Assembly: GCF_035582795.1 (NCBI RefSeq)
Contig: NC_134383.1
Coordinates: forward strand, 317,501 to 381,500
Length of the DNA: 64,000 nucleotides
Source: Mycteria americana
Taxonomy: Eukaryota > Chordata > Aves > Ciconiiformes > Ciconiidae
Direction: 5' to 3'
This document shows positions 28,101-36,085 of the stretch, in pieces (positions within the stretch are counted from its first letter, which is position 1; the number at the start of each line of letters is the position of its first letter). The notes below the pieces were generated by a model. That model was not told where the DNA came from and did not search any database. It saw nothing but the letters and a program-made list of their open reading frames with translations. The translations under genes and the position numbers were made by a program.

Positions 28101-30204
28101 CAATTGGAATAAAAAAAAAATAGTCCAATCAATGTCAACGTAGAAAAAAAAAAAAAGAAAAAAGAAACAAAGCAACTTGCCTCCCCCCACATAAAAACCT
28201 CCCGAGTTGTTAACTCTGTGGTCAGGTTGGTTAGCCAGATTTCAGTCATTTCTGCCACCGAACTAGCGCTTGTGAGATATTAACTTCTTTCAAGTAGACC
28301 CGGTAAATTCCATTGAACCTGGTCTACTGCAAAGAGAATAATGGGCAAGTATCCTAAAGCACAGCCTGTAAGACACCGGTATTAAATAAAAAGGATGCTG
28401 GCGGGCAGTTCGAGTTAAAACCCGAAGCGCTGTACTGGTGAGGCTAAAAGCGTTTCCACGACCAGCTCTGCACGTGCAAACACGACCCCCTTCCTGCCCG
28501 CACCGCAGCCTGCTGGAGCTGGAACTTTGCAGCTCAGGAATTACTCTAGCTCATCCACGAGTGGCTAGCTCCACTTCACGGCACCCAACAGAAAACACAA
28601 ACACCAAGCCGGAAAGACACAAGAAAACTATTTTTATGCCTGTTTTAATAAACTCTGGTATTGCCAGCGGTGGAAAAGCAAAGCAACTGCTCTTTAAACG
28701 GGCAAAATATAGACAAAGATACGCTCACCCGCTCCGCAGCTGACAATCTGCCTGGAGAAGAAGAGAGAGCACTGGCCTTTCAAAAAAAAAAAAAAAAAAT
28801 TAAAAAAAAAAAGCATTCCTGCTACAAAGGAGCCAGGGAATTTCCTTGCCGGCGCAAGGACACAGCTAGCAAGTGCTGCAAAACAAGAACCGAAGGAAAG
28901 CAACGCTGCAGCTTGTAGTAAGTAACACACCCCCATCATGTCTTCCCTGTTCTGTCAATAGGTGGGTTGTTGTCAGACTCTTGCTCTGGCTGCCTTCGAA
29001 AGGCTTAAAAAAAAAAAAAAAAAAAAAATGAAGGCAGGAAGAAGAGCAACTCAAAAAAAAAAAAAAAAAAAAAAAGAAAGAGAGCCAGCCAGCGCTCCGG
29101 GTGCCAGCGAACCGCGCTGCCCGGCCCCGCTGCCCCGGGCTCTGCCTGGGCGGCCAAGGGGAGGGGGGCGGCGTGCGGCGCCCACCGCGGGGCAGGCAGG
29201 AGGGGCCGCCGCCCCGGCTCCCCGCCTCGGCCCGGCGCCGGCCCCCCGAGCCCCCTCTCCCGGAGAAGGACGCCTTACCCCGCAGAGCATCCTCCGCAAC
29301 GGGGAGAGCCGCGAGCCCGGCCCCGCGCCCCGCTTCGCCCCCCGCGGGGAGAGGAGCCGCCGCCCCCCGGCCCCATCCTACCTCCCGGTGGCGGGGAGCG
29401 CGCTCCTCACCCCCGCGGCGGGCGCGGGAGAGGGAGCGGCGGGAGGAGGATAATGGAGGCGGCGGCGGCGGCGGGGAGGACACACCGGCGGCAAGTCGCG
29501 TGCGCGGGGAGGGACCGCGCGGCGCGGAGGCGGAGGGCGGCCGGCACCCGCCCGCCCGCCCGCCGCGCCGGGCTCCCCGCCGATCCCCCCCCCCCGCCCC
29601 CGCCGCGGGCAGACGGCGGCGGCCCGGCGGCGGGGCGCGCCCTTTGTGCGGGGAGCGGGAGCGGCGGCGCGGGCCCCGCGGGCGCGGTAGGTGTGTCCGG
29701 GCGGCGCGGGCAGGGGGTGTGCGGGCAGGGGGTGTGCCGCCCGCCGGGGCGGAGCGGGGATGCTGCGGGCCGGGACCCGCGGGCCGCGCCGCGCCCTCCC
29801 TCCCCGCCGCCGTCGTCGTTCACCCCCCCCCCCCCCGCCCCGCCGCCCCTCCTCACCTCTCCGCTGCCCGCCTCGGCGCCGCAGGCCGCGCGGAACCGCC
29901 GCAGGTTGATGCCGATGGCGGCCGAGACCTGGAGCGCCGCGTCGAAGCCGGGTCCCACCCCGGCCGCGGGGCCCCCGGAGCCGCCGGAGCCCGGCGCTGC
30001 CCCGCCTCCCCCGCTTCCCGCCGCCCCGCCGGAGCACGGGCCGCCGCGCTCCCCCTCGCCCGCCACCGCCGGCGCCGCCGCCGGTTCGGCGGCTCGCAGG
30101 CTCCGCACGGCCGGCACCCGCAGCCGGGACCCCCCCAGCCCCCGGCGGCCCCAGCCGCCGCTGCCGGGCCGGGCAGGGAAGCGCCACCGACCGCTGTGCG
30201 CCAT
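389..30204 (-). CDS. KMT2A: Histone H3K4 methyltransferase 2A (MLL1), 5' part, exons 1-18
   Basis: KMT2A is a nuclear histone H3 lysine-4 methyltransferase that maintains Hox and other developmental gene expression in a menin/WDR5 complex. Eighteen coding exons are read on the minus strand: 29857-30204, 17542-17611, 13606-16274, 12085-12262, 11459-11693, 10092-10156, 8885-9256, 8192-8265, 7449-7577, 6473-6586, 5144-5290, 4789-4884, 3863-3983, 2939-3052, 2404-2588, 1648-1821, 711-821 and 389-462. All have GT-AG borders and the phases join into one frame of about 1,758 codons. The translation follows mammalian KMT2A closely throughout. The catalytic SET domain, FYRN/FYRC, extended PHD and the taspase sites lie beyond the left edge, so the gene is cut by the window and not broken. 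Introns other than those described separately hold no recognised gene. Start: ATG at 30204, giving the conserved MAHS..RWRFPARPG opening. Confidence 0.97.
2939..6586 (-). CDS. KMT2A: KMT2A exons 10-14: PHD fingers 1-3
   Basis: Exons 6473-6586, 5144-5290, 4789-4884, 3863-3983 and 2939-3052 encode about residues 1381-1577. PHD1 starts at VVCFLCASSGHVE and continues VYCQVCCEPFHKFC; PHD2 starts at CHVCGRQHQATK and runs over LLECNKCRNSYHPECLGP; PHD3 starts at NFCPLCDKCYDDDDYE with the CGKCDRWVHSKC core. PHD3 in mammals reads H3K4me3 and also binds the cyclophilin PPIE; PHD2 has E3-like activity. The cysteine/histidine patterns look intact. Every exon begins or ends in a phase that fits its neighbour, and the sequence is nearly the same as human. 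Confidence 0.96.
3403..3420. repeat. Poly-C run in KMT2A intron 13
   Basis: Eighteen C in a row on the plus strand, poly-G on the KMT2A sense strand. Confidence 0.9.
7449..9256 (-). CDS. KMT2A: KMT2A exons 7-9: lysine/proline-rich linker
   Basis: Exons 8885-9256 (372 nt), 8192-8265 (74 nt) and 7449-7577 (129 nt) encode about residues 1189-1380 between the CXXC and PHD domains. The chain is low in order and rich in Lys, Pro, Ser and Glu, with a conserved end, DGVHRIRVDFK. Exon 7 is the most diverged KMT2A exon in the window compared with mammals, keeping only short blocks such as RKPVEEK and SEPKKKQ. By order and length the 74-nt exon corresponds to the exon at which the human leukaemia breakpoint cluster begins. 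Confidence 0.93.
9491..9530. repeat. 20-bp tandem duplication in KMT2A intron 6
   Basis: The unit AGTAAGCAAA(A/G)CCCTTCTGT occurs twice head to tail, followed by a partial AGTAAA. The two copies differ by one base. Confidence 0.9.
10092..12262 (-). CDS. KMT2A: KMT2A exons 4-6: CXXC zinc finger
   Basis: Exons 12085-12262, 11459-11693 and 10092-10156 encode about residues 1030-1189. Exon 4 holds the conserved RAAVALGRKRAVFPDDMPT block and ALPWEEREKILSSMGNDD. Exon 5 holds the basic KKGRRSRR run and the CXXC finger, CGQCSGCQVPEDCGVCTNC, then CLDKPKFGGRNIKKQCC; exon 6 adds the last zinc cysteine in MRKCQNLQWMP. All eight expected zinc-binding cysteines are present, as is the KFGG motif used to read unmethylated CpG. 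The domain targets KMT2A to CpG islands. Exon joins leave 1, 2 and 1 nt over and restore the frame. Confidence 0.96.
11814..11873. repeat. Imperfect TG/CA and TA dinucleotide tract in KMT2A intron 4
   Basis: Alternating purine-pyrimidine DNA made of TG, CA and TA steps over about 60 bp, of the kind that can adopt left-handed Z-form. It starts about 120 bp upstream of exon 5. Confidence 0.7.
13136..13160. repeat. Poly-A run in KMT2A intron 3
   Basis: Twenty-five A in a row on the plus strand. No SINE body is recognisable next to it. Confidence 0.9.
13606..16274 (-). CDS. KMT2A: KMT2A exon 3: AT-hooks and nuclear-targeting region
   Basis: This giant exon (2,669 nt, about residues 140-1029) carries three AT-hooks, RGRPR near residue 149, RRGRPP near 195 and RRRGRPP near 277, which bind the minor groove of AT-rich DNA. 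It continues through conserved serine-rich, proline-rich (PPPPLLTPPPPLQPASS) and Arg/Lys/Glu-rich (KDREREKENKRESRKEK) low-complexity regions, and the block containing HTPWLMPPTIPLASPFLP. It ends with ADKLPMTDKRVASLLKKAK. Length and content match the single large KMT2A exon of mammals. Open frames on the opposite strand across this exon are shadows. Confidence 0.97.
16275..17541 (-). other. KMT2A intron 2
   Basis: This is a non-coding intron between exons 2 and 3. It contains two short T-runs near 16498-16510 and 16636-16651 and no open frame or repeat that I recognise. Confidence 0.8.
17542..17611 (-). CDS. KMT2A: KMT2A exon 2: LEDGF-contact segment
   Basis: This 70-nt exon encodes DEQFLGFGSDEEVKVRSPTR followed by SPT and one leftover G. 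The FLGFGSDEE stretch corresponds to the segment that contacts the LEDGF integrase-binding domain together with menin in mammals. The acceptor reads TTGTTTT-like polypyrimidine then CAG at 17612-17614; the donor is GTACGT. The leftover G joins TT of exon 3 to give Val, which confirms the splice choice. It sits isolated between the 12.2-kb intron 1 and a 1.3-kb intron 2. Confidence 0.95.
24552..25135 (-). mobile_element. Solo LTR of an avian endogenous retrovirus
   Basis: About 585 bp read on the minus strand from TGTGCTGGTTTTGGCTGGGA at 25135 to the GTTAAACCA end at 24552, the typical TG...CA layout. From memory this matches an LTR that is abundant in bird genomes. It includes a promoter region with a TATA-like element near 24860, a CRE-like TGACATCA just upstream of it, and a polyadenylation region near 24670. 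There is no internal retroviral region next to it, so it is a solo LTR left by recombination between two LTRs. No clear target-site duplication is visible at these limits. It is a non-coding fossil of moderate age, inserted in KMT2A intron 1 in the same orientation as the gene. The family name cannot be fixed without a repeat library. Confidence 0.8.
28782..29075. repeat. Cluster of four long A-tracts
   Basis: Four uninterrupted A runs lie within 300 bp on the plus strand: 28782-28799, 28802-28812, 29007-29028 and 29053-29075. They are poly-T on the KMT2A sense strand. They stand right at the left border of the KMT2A CpG island. No SINE body is seen upstream of any of them, so they look like expanded homopolymers and not retrotransposon tails. 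Confidence 0.8.
29857..30204 (-). CDS. KMT2A: KMT2A exon 1: start codon and menin-binding motif
   Basis: This exon codes for 116 residues. It opens with MAHSGRWRFPARPG; the RWRFPARPG segment (about residues 6-14) is the high-affinity menin-binding motif known in mammals and is intact. The exon ends with a conserved block, VGPGFDAALQVSAAIGINL, and then a Gly/Ala-rich tail, GAEAGSGE, before a GTGAGG donor. The middle is Gly/Ala/Pro-rich, and the long Ser/Ala homopolymer runs of human exon 1 are absent, so the exon is shorter than my recollection of the human one (about 144 codons). Extreme GC content and multiple overlapping open frames on both strands here come from the CpG island, not from other genes. 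Confidence 0.93.
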
Positions 30205-30258
30205 CTTTACTGTGAGGCGACGAGCCAGAGAGCGGGGCCGGGCCGCGCCCCGCGCCCT

Positions 30259-30760
30259 GGATATCGCTTGTCCGGCCCGCAGAGGTCCTGCATAACAGCG
30301 GGTGCTATGCAGGTTGCGGGGCCCCGCCATCCCGCCGCCCGGGCGCCTGGGTAAGCCATGCGCGGCGGGTGCTGGCCCGGCATAACGTTGGGCGATATGC
30401 AGGGCCCCGGGCCCGGGCCCCAGCGCGGCCCGCCGCCCTGGATAGCGCAGCCTGCCGCCGCCGCGGTCCCCCATAACTCGGAGGACCATGCAGGCGCGGG
30501 GCACCCCGCGGGCCGGCCCCAGAACCTGGCTGCCGCAGAACCGGGCCGCAAGGAGCCCGCATAACCGCGACGGCAATGCCGAGCGAGAGCGCGAGCCGCC
30601 GGCGCCCGGGACCGCGCATACGGCACAGGCCGCCCCGCCAGCCCCCTCCATAGCGCCAGGCCGTATGCGGGGCGCGGGGCGCCGCTCGGCGCGGCCCCGG
30701 GCCCGGCATGGGGCGCGAAGCGCGGGCGGGCGCCCCGCATACCGGCGGCGCGCAGGCAGG
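30259..30760. repeat. Degenerate tandem array with a ~90-bp period upstream of KMT2A
   Basis: Short A/T islands recur in the GC-rich promoter at regular distance. CATA(A/G)C-type sites begin at 30291, 30381, 30472, 30560, 30649 and 30738 (steps of 90, 91, 88, 89 and 89 bp). Each of the first five is followed 9-11 nt later by an (T)ATGC(A/C/G)G partner at about 30306, 30396, 30488, 30575 and 30664. A second, weaker island (GGATA, GGTAAG, GGATAG, GCATAC, GGCATG) precedes most of them by about 32 bp, at 30259, 30350, 30440, 30617 and 30706. The sequence between the islands is less conserved. This looks like an old six-copy minisatellite whose short elements have been kept or are simply the easiest to see. 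Confidence 0.75.
30289..30313. promoter_or_regulatory. Inverted-repeat (dyad) element in the first array unit
   Basis: CTGCATA and TATGCAG, extendable to CCTGCATA/TATGCAGG, face each other across 11 nt (about 30288-30314). The next unit keeps GCATA/TATGC at 30380-30400 with the same 11-nt spacer, and unit 5 keeps CATA/TATG at 30649-30667 with the same spacer. A dyad with fixed spacing suggests a dimeric DNA-binding protein or a small cruciform; no protein is assigned. Confidence 0.5.
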
Positions 30761-31154
30761 GCGCGGGGAGGCGGGAGGGCGGCGGGGCGGGCCCGGCCGG
30801 CGGGGACCGCCTGACAGGGCCCCTCGGCCCCTGACAGGGCGCCCGGCTCCGCGGGCTCCCTCCGGCTGCACCCACCCTTCTCCCGGGCCGGTGCGGAGCG
30901 AGGGCCGGGGCGCGGGGCCTGCCCGGGAAGCCGGGGATGGCCTGGCGAGCGAGCGAGCCGCTCTGGGGGGAGAGAACAGCCGCCCAGGCAGGTGCGAAGG
31001 GGTGGCGGCACGGAGGTACCGTGGGCTGCCCTTGTCAGCCCTTCCCCTCCGCGTCCACGTCCCCGTCCGCCTCCTACCTCGCCCGGCTTGCCCTCTTGGC
31101 CGGGTCAGTGTCCTGCCAGGTGCCACCTCCATGAAGAAGGTAGTGGCGATGGCA

Positions 31155-31263
31155 CTAGGCCAGCAGCTCCCTCTGGTCCCCGGCGTCGCGCCGCAGGCTC
31201 GCCTCCATCTTGTACAGCACAGCAAGAAGGGGGTTAACGTCCAACAAGTGCCCGCTGTATTTC
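31155..31263 (-). other. Possible orphan terminal exon, function unknown
   Basis: On the minus strand a good acceptor (GCTTTTCTCAG) at 31264-31274 is followed by a frame reading KYSGHLLDVNPLLAVLYKME and then ASLRRDAGDQRELLA before TAG at 31155-31157. The amino-acid composition looks protein-like, but the stretch is only 35 codons, phase 1 at its start, and no partner exon was found between it and ATP5MG. I do not recognise the peptide. It may be a chance frame, a pseudo-exon or the end of a small gene. Confidence 0.25.
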
Positions 31264-31279
31264 CTGAGAAAAGCAACAC

Positions 31280-33416
31280 CGCAAATGCACGAGTATCAGT
31301 TATAAACCCCCTCTATTTGGGGAACATAAGGTACCTGTTTCCTTTAAAGCTCATGAACTGAAGGCAGAGAAAGGCTGTTTGCCCCTCATGGAAGCAACCA
31401 AACAGTATCTGTGATGTTGAAGAGGACAGAAAAGCTGCTGGAGCCCATTGGGTTTACAGGTGCCCCTTCTGCTTATTGCTGCCGGGGTTCTGCTTTGGGA
31501 CCAGGGCTAGGGTGGCTTCTCACGAGGACTTCCAGGGAGAAGAATTGAAATTGGATGGTTTCTGTCTCTCTAGGGAGTGTGAAAGGGGCTGGAGCGTTTT
31601 CAAGCTCTCCCATGCTTTGTTAGTCGAGTTTAACCCAATCCTCCCAATGAAGCTGGTTTGACGGACCCTGCGACCCAGCACTGGTGTGCGAGCTGCGGCA
31701 CAGGGCCCCTTGTGAGTGCCTACAAGCGTCCGCCCCAGAGACAGCGGTACGCGCAGGTCAGAACAAGTCACACGGCGCAGGCAGGCCTTTGAGTGGGATC
31801 AGGCAGACTTGCTTCTGGGGCCAGAAACCTTCTGCAAATCAAGACGACACTTTAAATCCCACGGTGTGACCTCTCTGTCTGCCTCTCATCAAGTAGTATG
31901 TGCGACAGCCCCCCGCCGAGGGGCCTGATGGGTTCCCCTCGCAGGTATTTATCTGCTAGGCGATGGGTTTGTGAAGATGGGAGCGAAGGGCTCCCGGGAA
32001 GGGGCTGTTTTTGGGGCCAGCCTTCACCCTCACCGGCGCGTGCACCCGCCGCTTAGCCAAGGCGTTGCACTTCAGCCCCGGTTAGATCTGCCGGTGCCCT
32101 TTGCGAGCAAGCGTCACCTCCTCAGAGGGGAGCGAGAAATCGCAAAGTCCTCAGCAGCAAAGGAGGCAACAGGAGCACTCAGCAAGTCCCAGGAATAAAA
32201 GAGGTTTTCCAGGACCACTGCTGCTTGGCTGTGCCGGGCAGAAATTGTGACCTCCTGGACAGAAGTGTCAGGAGAAGTGAATGCAGGACAGGGAGCTGGA
32301 AGCCCAGGTCCCGTCGCTGCTCCTGTCGCAGACTCACCTGGGGAAGCTGGCGAGTTTTTAGCCTCGGTTTCCCCATCTGTCACGTGGGGGTGACCAGTGT
32401 CTGGTAACAGGTTGTGACCTGTGACCCTCAGCTCCTGGGTCAGGAGTCCTTCTCTTTAACAAAAAAAGAAAAGCGTTCCATCGATGCCACCAACGACCTT
32501 CCGGTCACGGAACGTGAAGGGCGTGAGCTCACCTGCGCTATCCCTCAGGAGTCCGAGAAGCTTCTTGCTGGGACGAAGCATTGAGAAGGTCAGCTCTGCT
32601 GCAGGGAGAAGAGAAATCGCCGTGCTACTGGCACAACTGCCCCGGAGGCGTTGGGGTCACTCGGGGCAGCCAAGCAGCAGCTGATAGGACGACAGTATCG
32701 ACAAGAAGCAATACTGACCGGGAACCATCTTCTAAGACAGTATAGACAATAAAAACAGTTACGTCCTACCCCAGCAGGACCGCTGGCTTCAGAGAACTCC
32801 TCCTACAAATTATTTTCTGAAAACGTGTTAGACTGCAGGCGATCTCACCAGGTTTTTGTATACACCTCTACAAAAGCTGCTTGAAAACGAGCAAGCTTCT
32901 GGATTTCTGGACAGCTTACACCTCCGGCCGGCGGTGAGCTAAGATGACACGTACAGTAAAGCTCCGCTTACCTTCAAAGGCTTCCACTCAACGGGTCTCG
33001 CCCCAAACGGGCAGAACCGTGTGGAACAGTGCTACGGACCCTACGGTATCAGCCATGGCAGATATCTTTTGACAGTGTAAATAAAGTACTGGCTTTTCTT
33101 TTTGGTTCCCGCTAGCTGACGTGAAATACGTTCAGAAATGAATGAAAGCATCTGCGCTCTCAGTCTGAAACTGGGGCTCTCGGGACTTCCCTAACACTGT
33201 AGCTGAGGCACAGCGGTTGTCCGACAGCTGAGCACAGGTGTGACAATGAACAGCAGCGTCACCAAGCCAGCGTTAGCGCCGTCTCAGGGGACCGGCCTTC
33301 AGGCAGCTACCCCTCCGAGCAGCCGATCTGCACCGCCAGCGGCGCGACCGGGTCGGGGACAGGCTCGCGCCCCAACCGCCACAAAAGACCACGACAGCTC
33401 GACATCGGTTCCCGGC
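31280..33416. other. Intergenic stretch between KMT2A promoter and ATP5MG
   Basis: About 2.1 kb without a recognised gene, RNA or mobile element. Open frames are short, overlap on several strands and show no domain. Confidence 0.6.
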
Positions 33417-33422
33417 TTTATT
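33417..33422 (-). terminator. ATP5MG: ATP5MG polyadenylation signal
   Basis: The minus strand carries AATAAA here (TTTATT on plus), about 65 nt past the ATP5MG stop codon, followed by a short GT-containing stretch. The distance and strand fit a short housekeeping 3' UTR. Confidence 0.8.
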
Positions 33423-33486
33423 GTCACAGACCCCGTTACAGACTTGGGACCACGGCACCGAAGATGGCGTTACTGAGGATGAGTCT

Positions 33487-35190
33487 TCAGACGTTGTACC
33501 CGATCAGGCCGCCCTTGCCTATGATCTCCCCGATGTAAAACCACATCAGCACCTCCGTGGCCACCAGACCGTTCCTCAGCGCTTCCTGAAAGAAAAAAAA
33601 AGCCACCGGTTAGATTGTTTGCCCCTGCGACAGCTTCCTTCCTCGCTCCTGTAGTCAAGCTCCACGCAGGACAAGCAGAGCCATCAACCAATTCACAAGG
33701 CAACGGTTTAAGGAAAACACCAGAAGCACAACGGAGTGTTTCTCGTGTTCAGCCACCCCTCAACAGACCACATCGTTAAGAAGGCGGTTCTAAACTGTGT
33801 TCGGTACGGCATCAGTTGTCATTCCTGTCTTTTTACGGCCCTTTCAAAAGATCATTTCTTAAACCATGTATGCGGGAAACATTTTAATTTCAAGGCCGAG
33901 CGATGACGCAGCTGTTCCAGGCGGTTGGGCTCCTCACTCTCTTCCCTGGGACAGGTAACAACGGGGGCCCGAGGAGCAGAAGCACAGCCTAGTCCAGGCA
34001 CGGAAGAGTTAAGGCAAAGCCGACACAGCCAAAGGCTTTCAGCTCTCGGCCCCTAAATTCCTCGAGCTCCGGGCCTTGCTGCCAGCAGCTCAGTTGTTTC
34101 CCGTGGCACAAGCAGAGCGCTTCCAGCTAGCGTGCTGGTGGTTAGGTCAGGTCTTGGAAAATACCGCGCTGAACACCCGTGCCTCCTAGACCACAACTGG
34201 CAGGACCTGAAGAGGCTGCAGAACTCACCTGGGCCTCCACTTATGCAGAAAAAAAGGATGAATTTTTATAAATGTAATCTTTTGAAAGCCTGGCACCAAA
34301 CCAAACACATCTTGGGAGCGTGGGGTGTAAGAGCAGCCCGGGTGACAGAAGCCCACCGCAGCACCCATCGACTGCTGCGGGGACCAGTCTCACAGCGGGC
34401 AGGGCTGCAGGGAGCAGGGCTGCGGGGATGCATTGCTACATGCTGGCTGCACGGGAGAGGAGGAGGAGGAGGAGGAAGGCAGGCAGCCTGACCTGGGTTC
34501 TCTGGGAGCAGAAAAGTTGCCAAAGCGGCTCTGGACCTCGCACGGCGCGGCAGGGACGCTCCAGGGCGATGGCAAAGCCGCTCCGCGCCCTCTCGCCCTC
34601 CCCATCCATCGCGCCTTCGCCCCCACCCCCCAGCCCAGTTTCGGCCGTGGGGCGACGGCCCAGGAGAACGCCCGGTCGGAGAACGCCCGGTCTGAGCTCC
34701 CGGTACGGAGGCGCAGGAAGACCGCGGCACCAGCGGGCCTCACCCGTTAAAGCTGCCCCTCCCTCAGGCAGAGCCCTTCCCCCCGCGCCCGCCGTTACCT
34801 TGACGGTGAGCTGCGCCAGGCGGCCGCTCTGGAAGGCCCTGGCCATGGCCTTCATGCTGTCGATGGCCCGCGGGATCTCGGCGGGGGTCGGCGGGGCCAG
34901 CTCCACCTTGGCGTAGTACCAGAACGTGGCCAGGCGAGGTTTCGAGTACGCCACGGCGGCTGCCGGCAGAGGGGAGGGGAGGCAAAGCCGGTTTCCCAAC
35001 GGCGGATGCCCGCGGGGGCCTCCCGGGCCCGGCCCTCCCGCCCGGCCGCGGGCGGCGCGGCCGCCGCCCCCGCCCCGCCCGGCTGCAGCCCCGCTCCCCG
35101 CTCCCCGCCCCGTCGCCCCGGCTCACCGCTGAGGAGCTGCGGCCCGCGGGCGGCGATGCGCTGCGCCAGCCTCTGCGCGGCCTGCGCCAT
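33487..35190 (-). CDS. ATP5MG: ATP synthase membrane subunit g
   Basis: This is a small subunit of the mitochondrial F1Fo ATP synthase membrane part, needed for dimer formation and cristae shape, not for catalysis. Three coding exons (35127-35190, 34799-34959, 33487-33585) give 107 residues; the human protein has 103. Exon 1 is a short, poorly conserved amphipathic N-terminus ([20 protein letters not shown]). Exon 2 has the family core [20 protein letters not shown] and [10 protein letters not shown]. Exon 3 has the single membrane helix, [20 protein letters not shown], ending GYNV. The start ATG at 35190 lies in a CpG island and matches the family's MAQ opening. Phases (1, 0, stop) join cleanly. 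It lies between UBE4A and KMT2A on the same strand, as in mammals. Confidence 0.96.
34663..34692. repeat. 15-bp tandem duplication in ATP5MG intron 2
   Basis: The unit GGAGAACGCCCGGTC occurs twice head to tail. It is non-coding and has no visible role. Confidence 0.85.
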
Positions 35191-35440
35191 GCTGCGGGGC
35201 CCGAGCTGAATGTCACCTCACCCGCCGCCGCCGCCGCCGCCAGGACCCCGCCGCCGCGCCTGCCCGCCCGCCGCCTGCCTCCCGCGCGCCCCGCAGGCGC
35301 CTGCCGCGGGCAGCCCCAGCGAGGACCCCGGGCTGCGGGGCGGGGCCCGGCGCACCACAGACGCGGGTTCGAGACCCGGGCGGGGCCGCTGCCGCCGCCC
35401 CCCCGGGAGGACCCCTCGCGCCCAGCTCCCCGGGCCCAAA
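34960..35440 (-). promoter_or_regulatory. ATP5MG CpG-island promoter region
   Basis: GC- and CpG-rich DNA runs from ATP5MG intron 1 through exon 1 to about 250 bp upstream of the start codon. No TATA box is seen. The start site is not defined by sequence alone. Confidence 0.65.
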
Positions 35441-35470
35441 GCCCAAATAAAGAGGCTTTTCTACAGCTAG

Positions 35471-35487
35471 CCCCCCCCCCCCCCCCC
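35471..35487. repeat. Poly-C run between ATP5MG and UBE4A
   Basis: Seventeen C in a row on the plus strand (poly-G on the transcribed sense strand of both neighbours). Confidence 0.9.
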
Positions 35488-35538
35488 ATTCCCAGCAGCC
35501 GCCAGACCTCCACCGCCAGCTGTAAGATCACCTCTATA

Positions 35539-35544
35539 TTTAAT
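35539..35544 (-). terminator. UBE4A: Candidate UBE4A polyadenylation signal
   Basis: ATTAAA on the minus strand, about 540 nt past the UBE4A stop. It is the first standard variant I find downstream; no AATAAA was seen between it and the stop. If used, UBE4A ends only about 350 bp before the ATP5MG start codon. Confidence 0.35.
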
Positions 35545-36085
35545 TTCCAACACCCCTCCGTTCCCAACGATCAGTCGGAAAAGAAAGCCTGCTGCCCAAC
35601 CGGCATGCACAAGTAGCATAACCGTCCCCCTCCAGTCCGTCTCCCACATCTCAGCCTGGGAGCGGCTGCGGATGCAGAGGCGTCGCTTTCACATTGAACG
35701 TACGGTTACAGAGTTTAAACACAGCAACAGAACCGAGGGAGCGTGTTGGTGTCGCTGGAAAAGAACACGGCCACACAAAGAACAAGTAATAGAGGGCCGG
35801 GACACCAGGCCAGGCAGAAGAGGCCGTGGTCTTCCCCCGAGGCAGAGGCTCAAAGCTGTAGTGCAGTGGAAAGTCTTAGTATTAAAGAGTAGGTCTTGAA
35901 AGGAAAAGACAGAACAAGGGATGGAAGGGAAGGTCCTAGGAGAGACTCCGGAGGTGGTGGCGATGCACTAAATGTGGTCTCGATTGCGGTGGCGAGTTGC
36001 ACAGACGCTCTGGAGCTCCAGCCGCTACTCCTGCACGGCATTTATCTTGCCCGTGATTGTAGGTCTAGGGATGAGATCCTGGTTT

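Larger units (their letters stand above)
17612..29856 (-). other. KMT2A intron 1 (12.2 kb)
   Basis: This is the long first intron of KMT2A. Its right end is part of the CpG island; leftward it becomes AT-richer. It holds the solo LTR at 24552-25135 and a cluster of long A-tracts at 28782-29075. No other gene, RNA or mobile element could be recognised. Short open frames such as those at 21811-22206 on the plus strand lack any known domain and are not flanked by convincing splice sites. Confidence 0.75.
29080..31120 (-). promoter_or_regulatory. CpG island and promoter region of KMT2A
   Basis: About 2 kb of very GC-rich, CpG-dense sequence surrounds the KMT2A first exon. The start codon is at 30204, so the region to its right (30205 to about 31100) contains the 5' UTR and promoter. 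No TATA box is visible at a fixed distance, as usual for CpG promoters. The transcription start cannot be placed from sequence alone. The tandem array at 30259-30760 lies inside it. Long open frames on both strands here result from a lack of stop codons in GC-rich DNA. Confidence 0.8.

Noticed and set aside
29101-30354. 417-codon plus-strand frame across the KMT2A first exon
   Set aside because: Stops are rare in this very GC-rich CpG island; the peptide is Arg/Pro/Ala-rich and overlaps KMT2A coding DNA.
35355-35385. tRNA-like B-box (GGTTCGAGACC)
   Set aside because: No A-box at the right distance and no cloverleaf arms can be drawn, so it is a chance match in GC-rich DNA.
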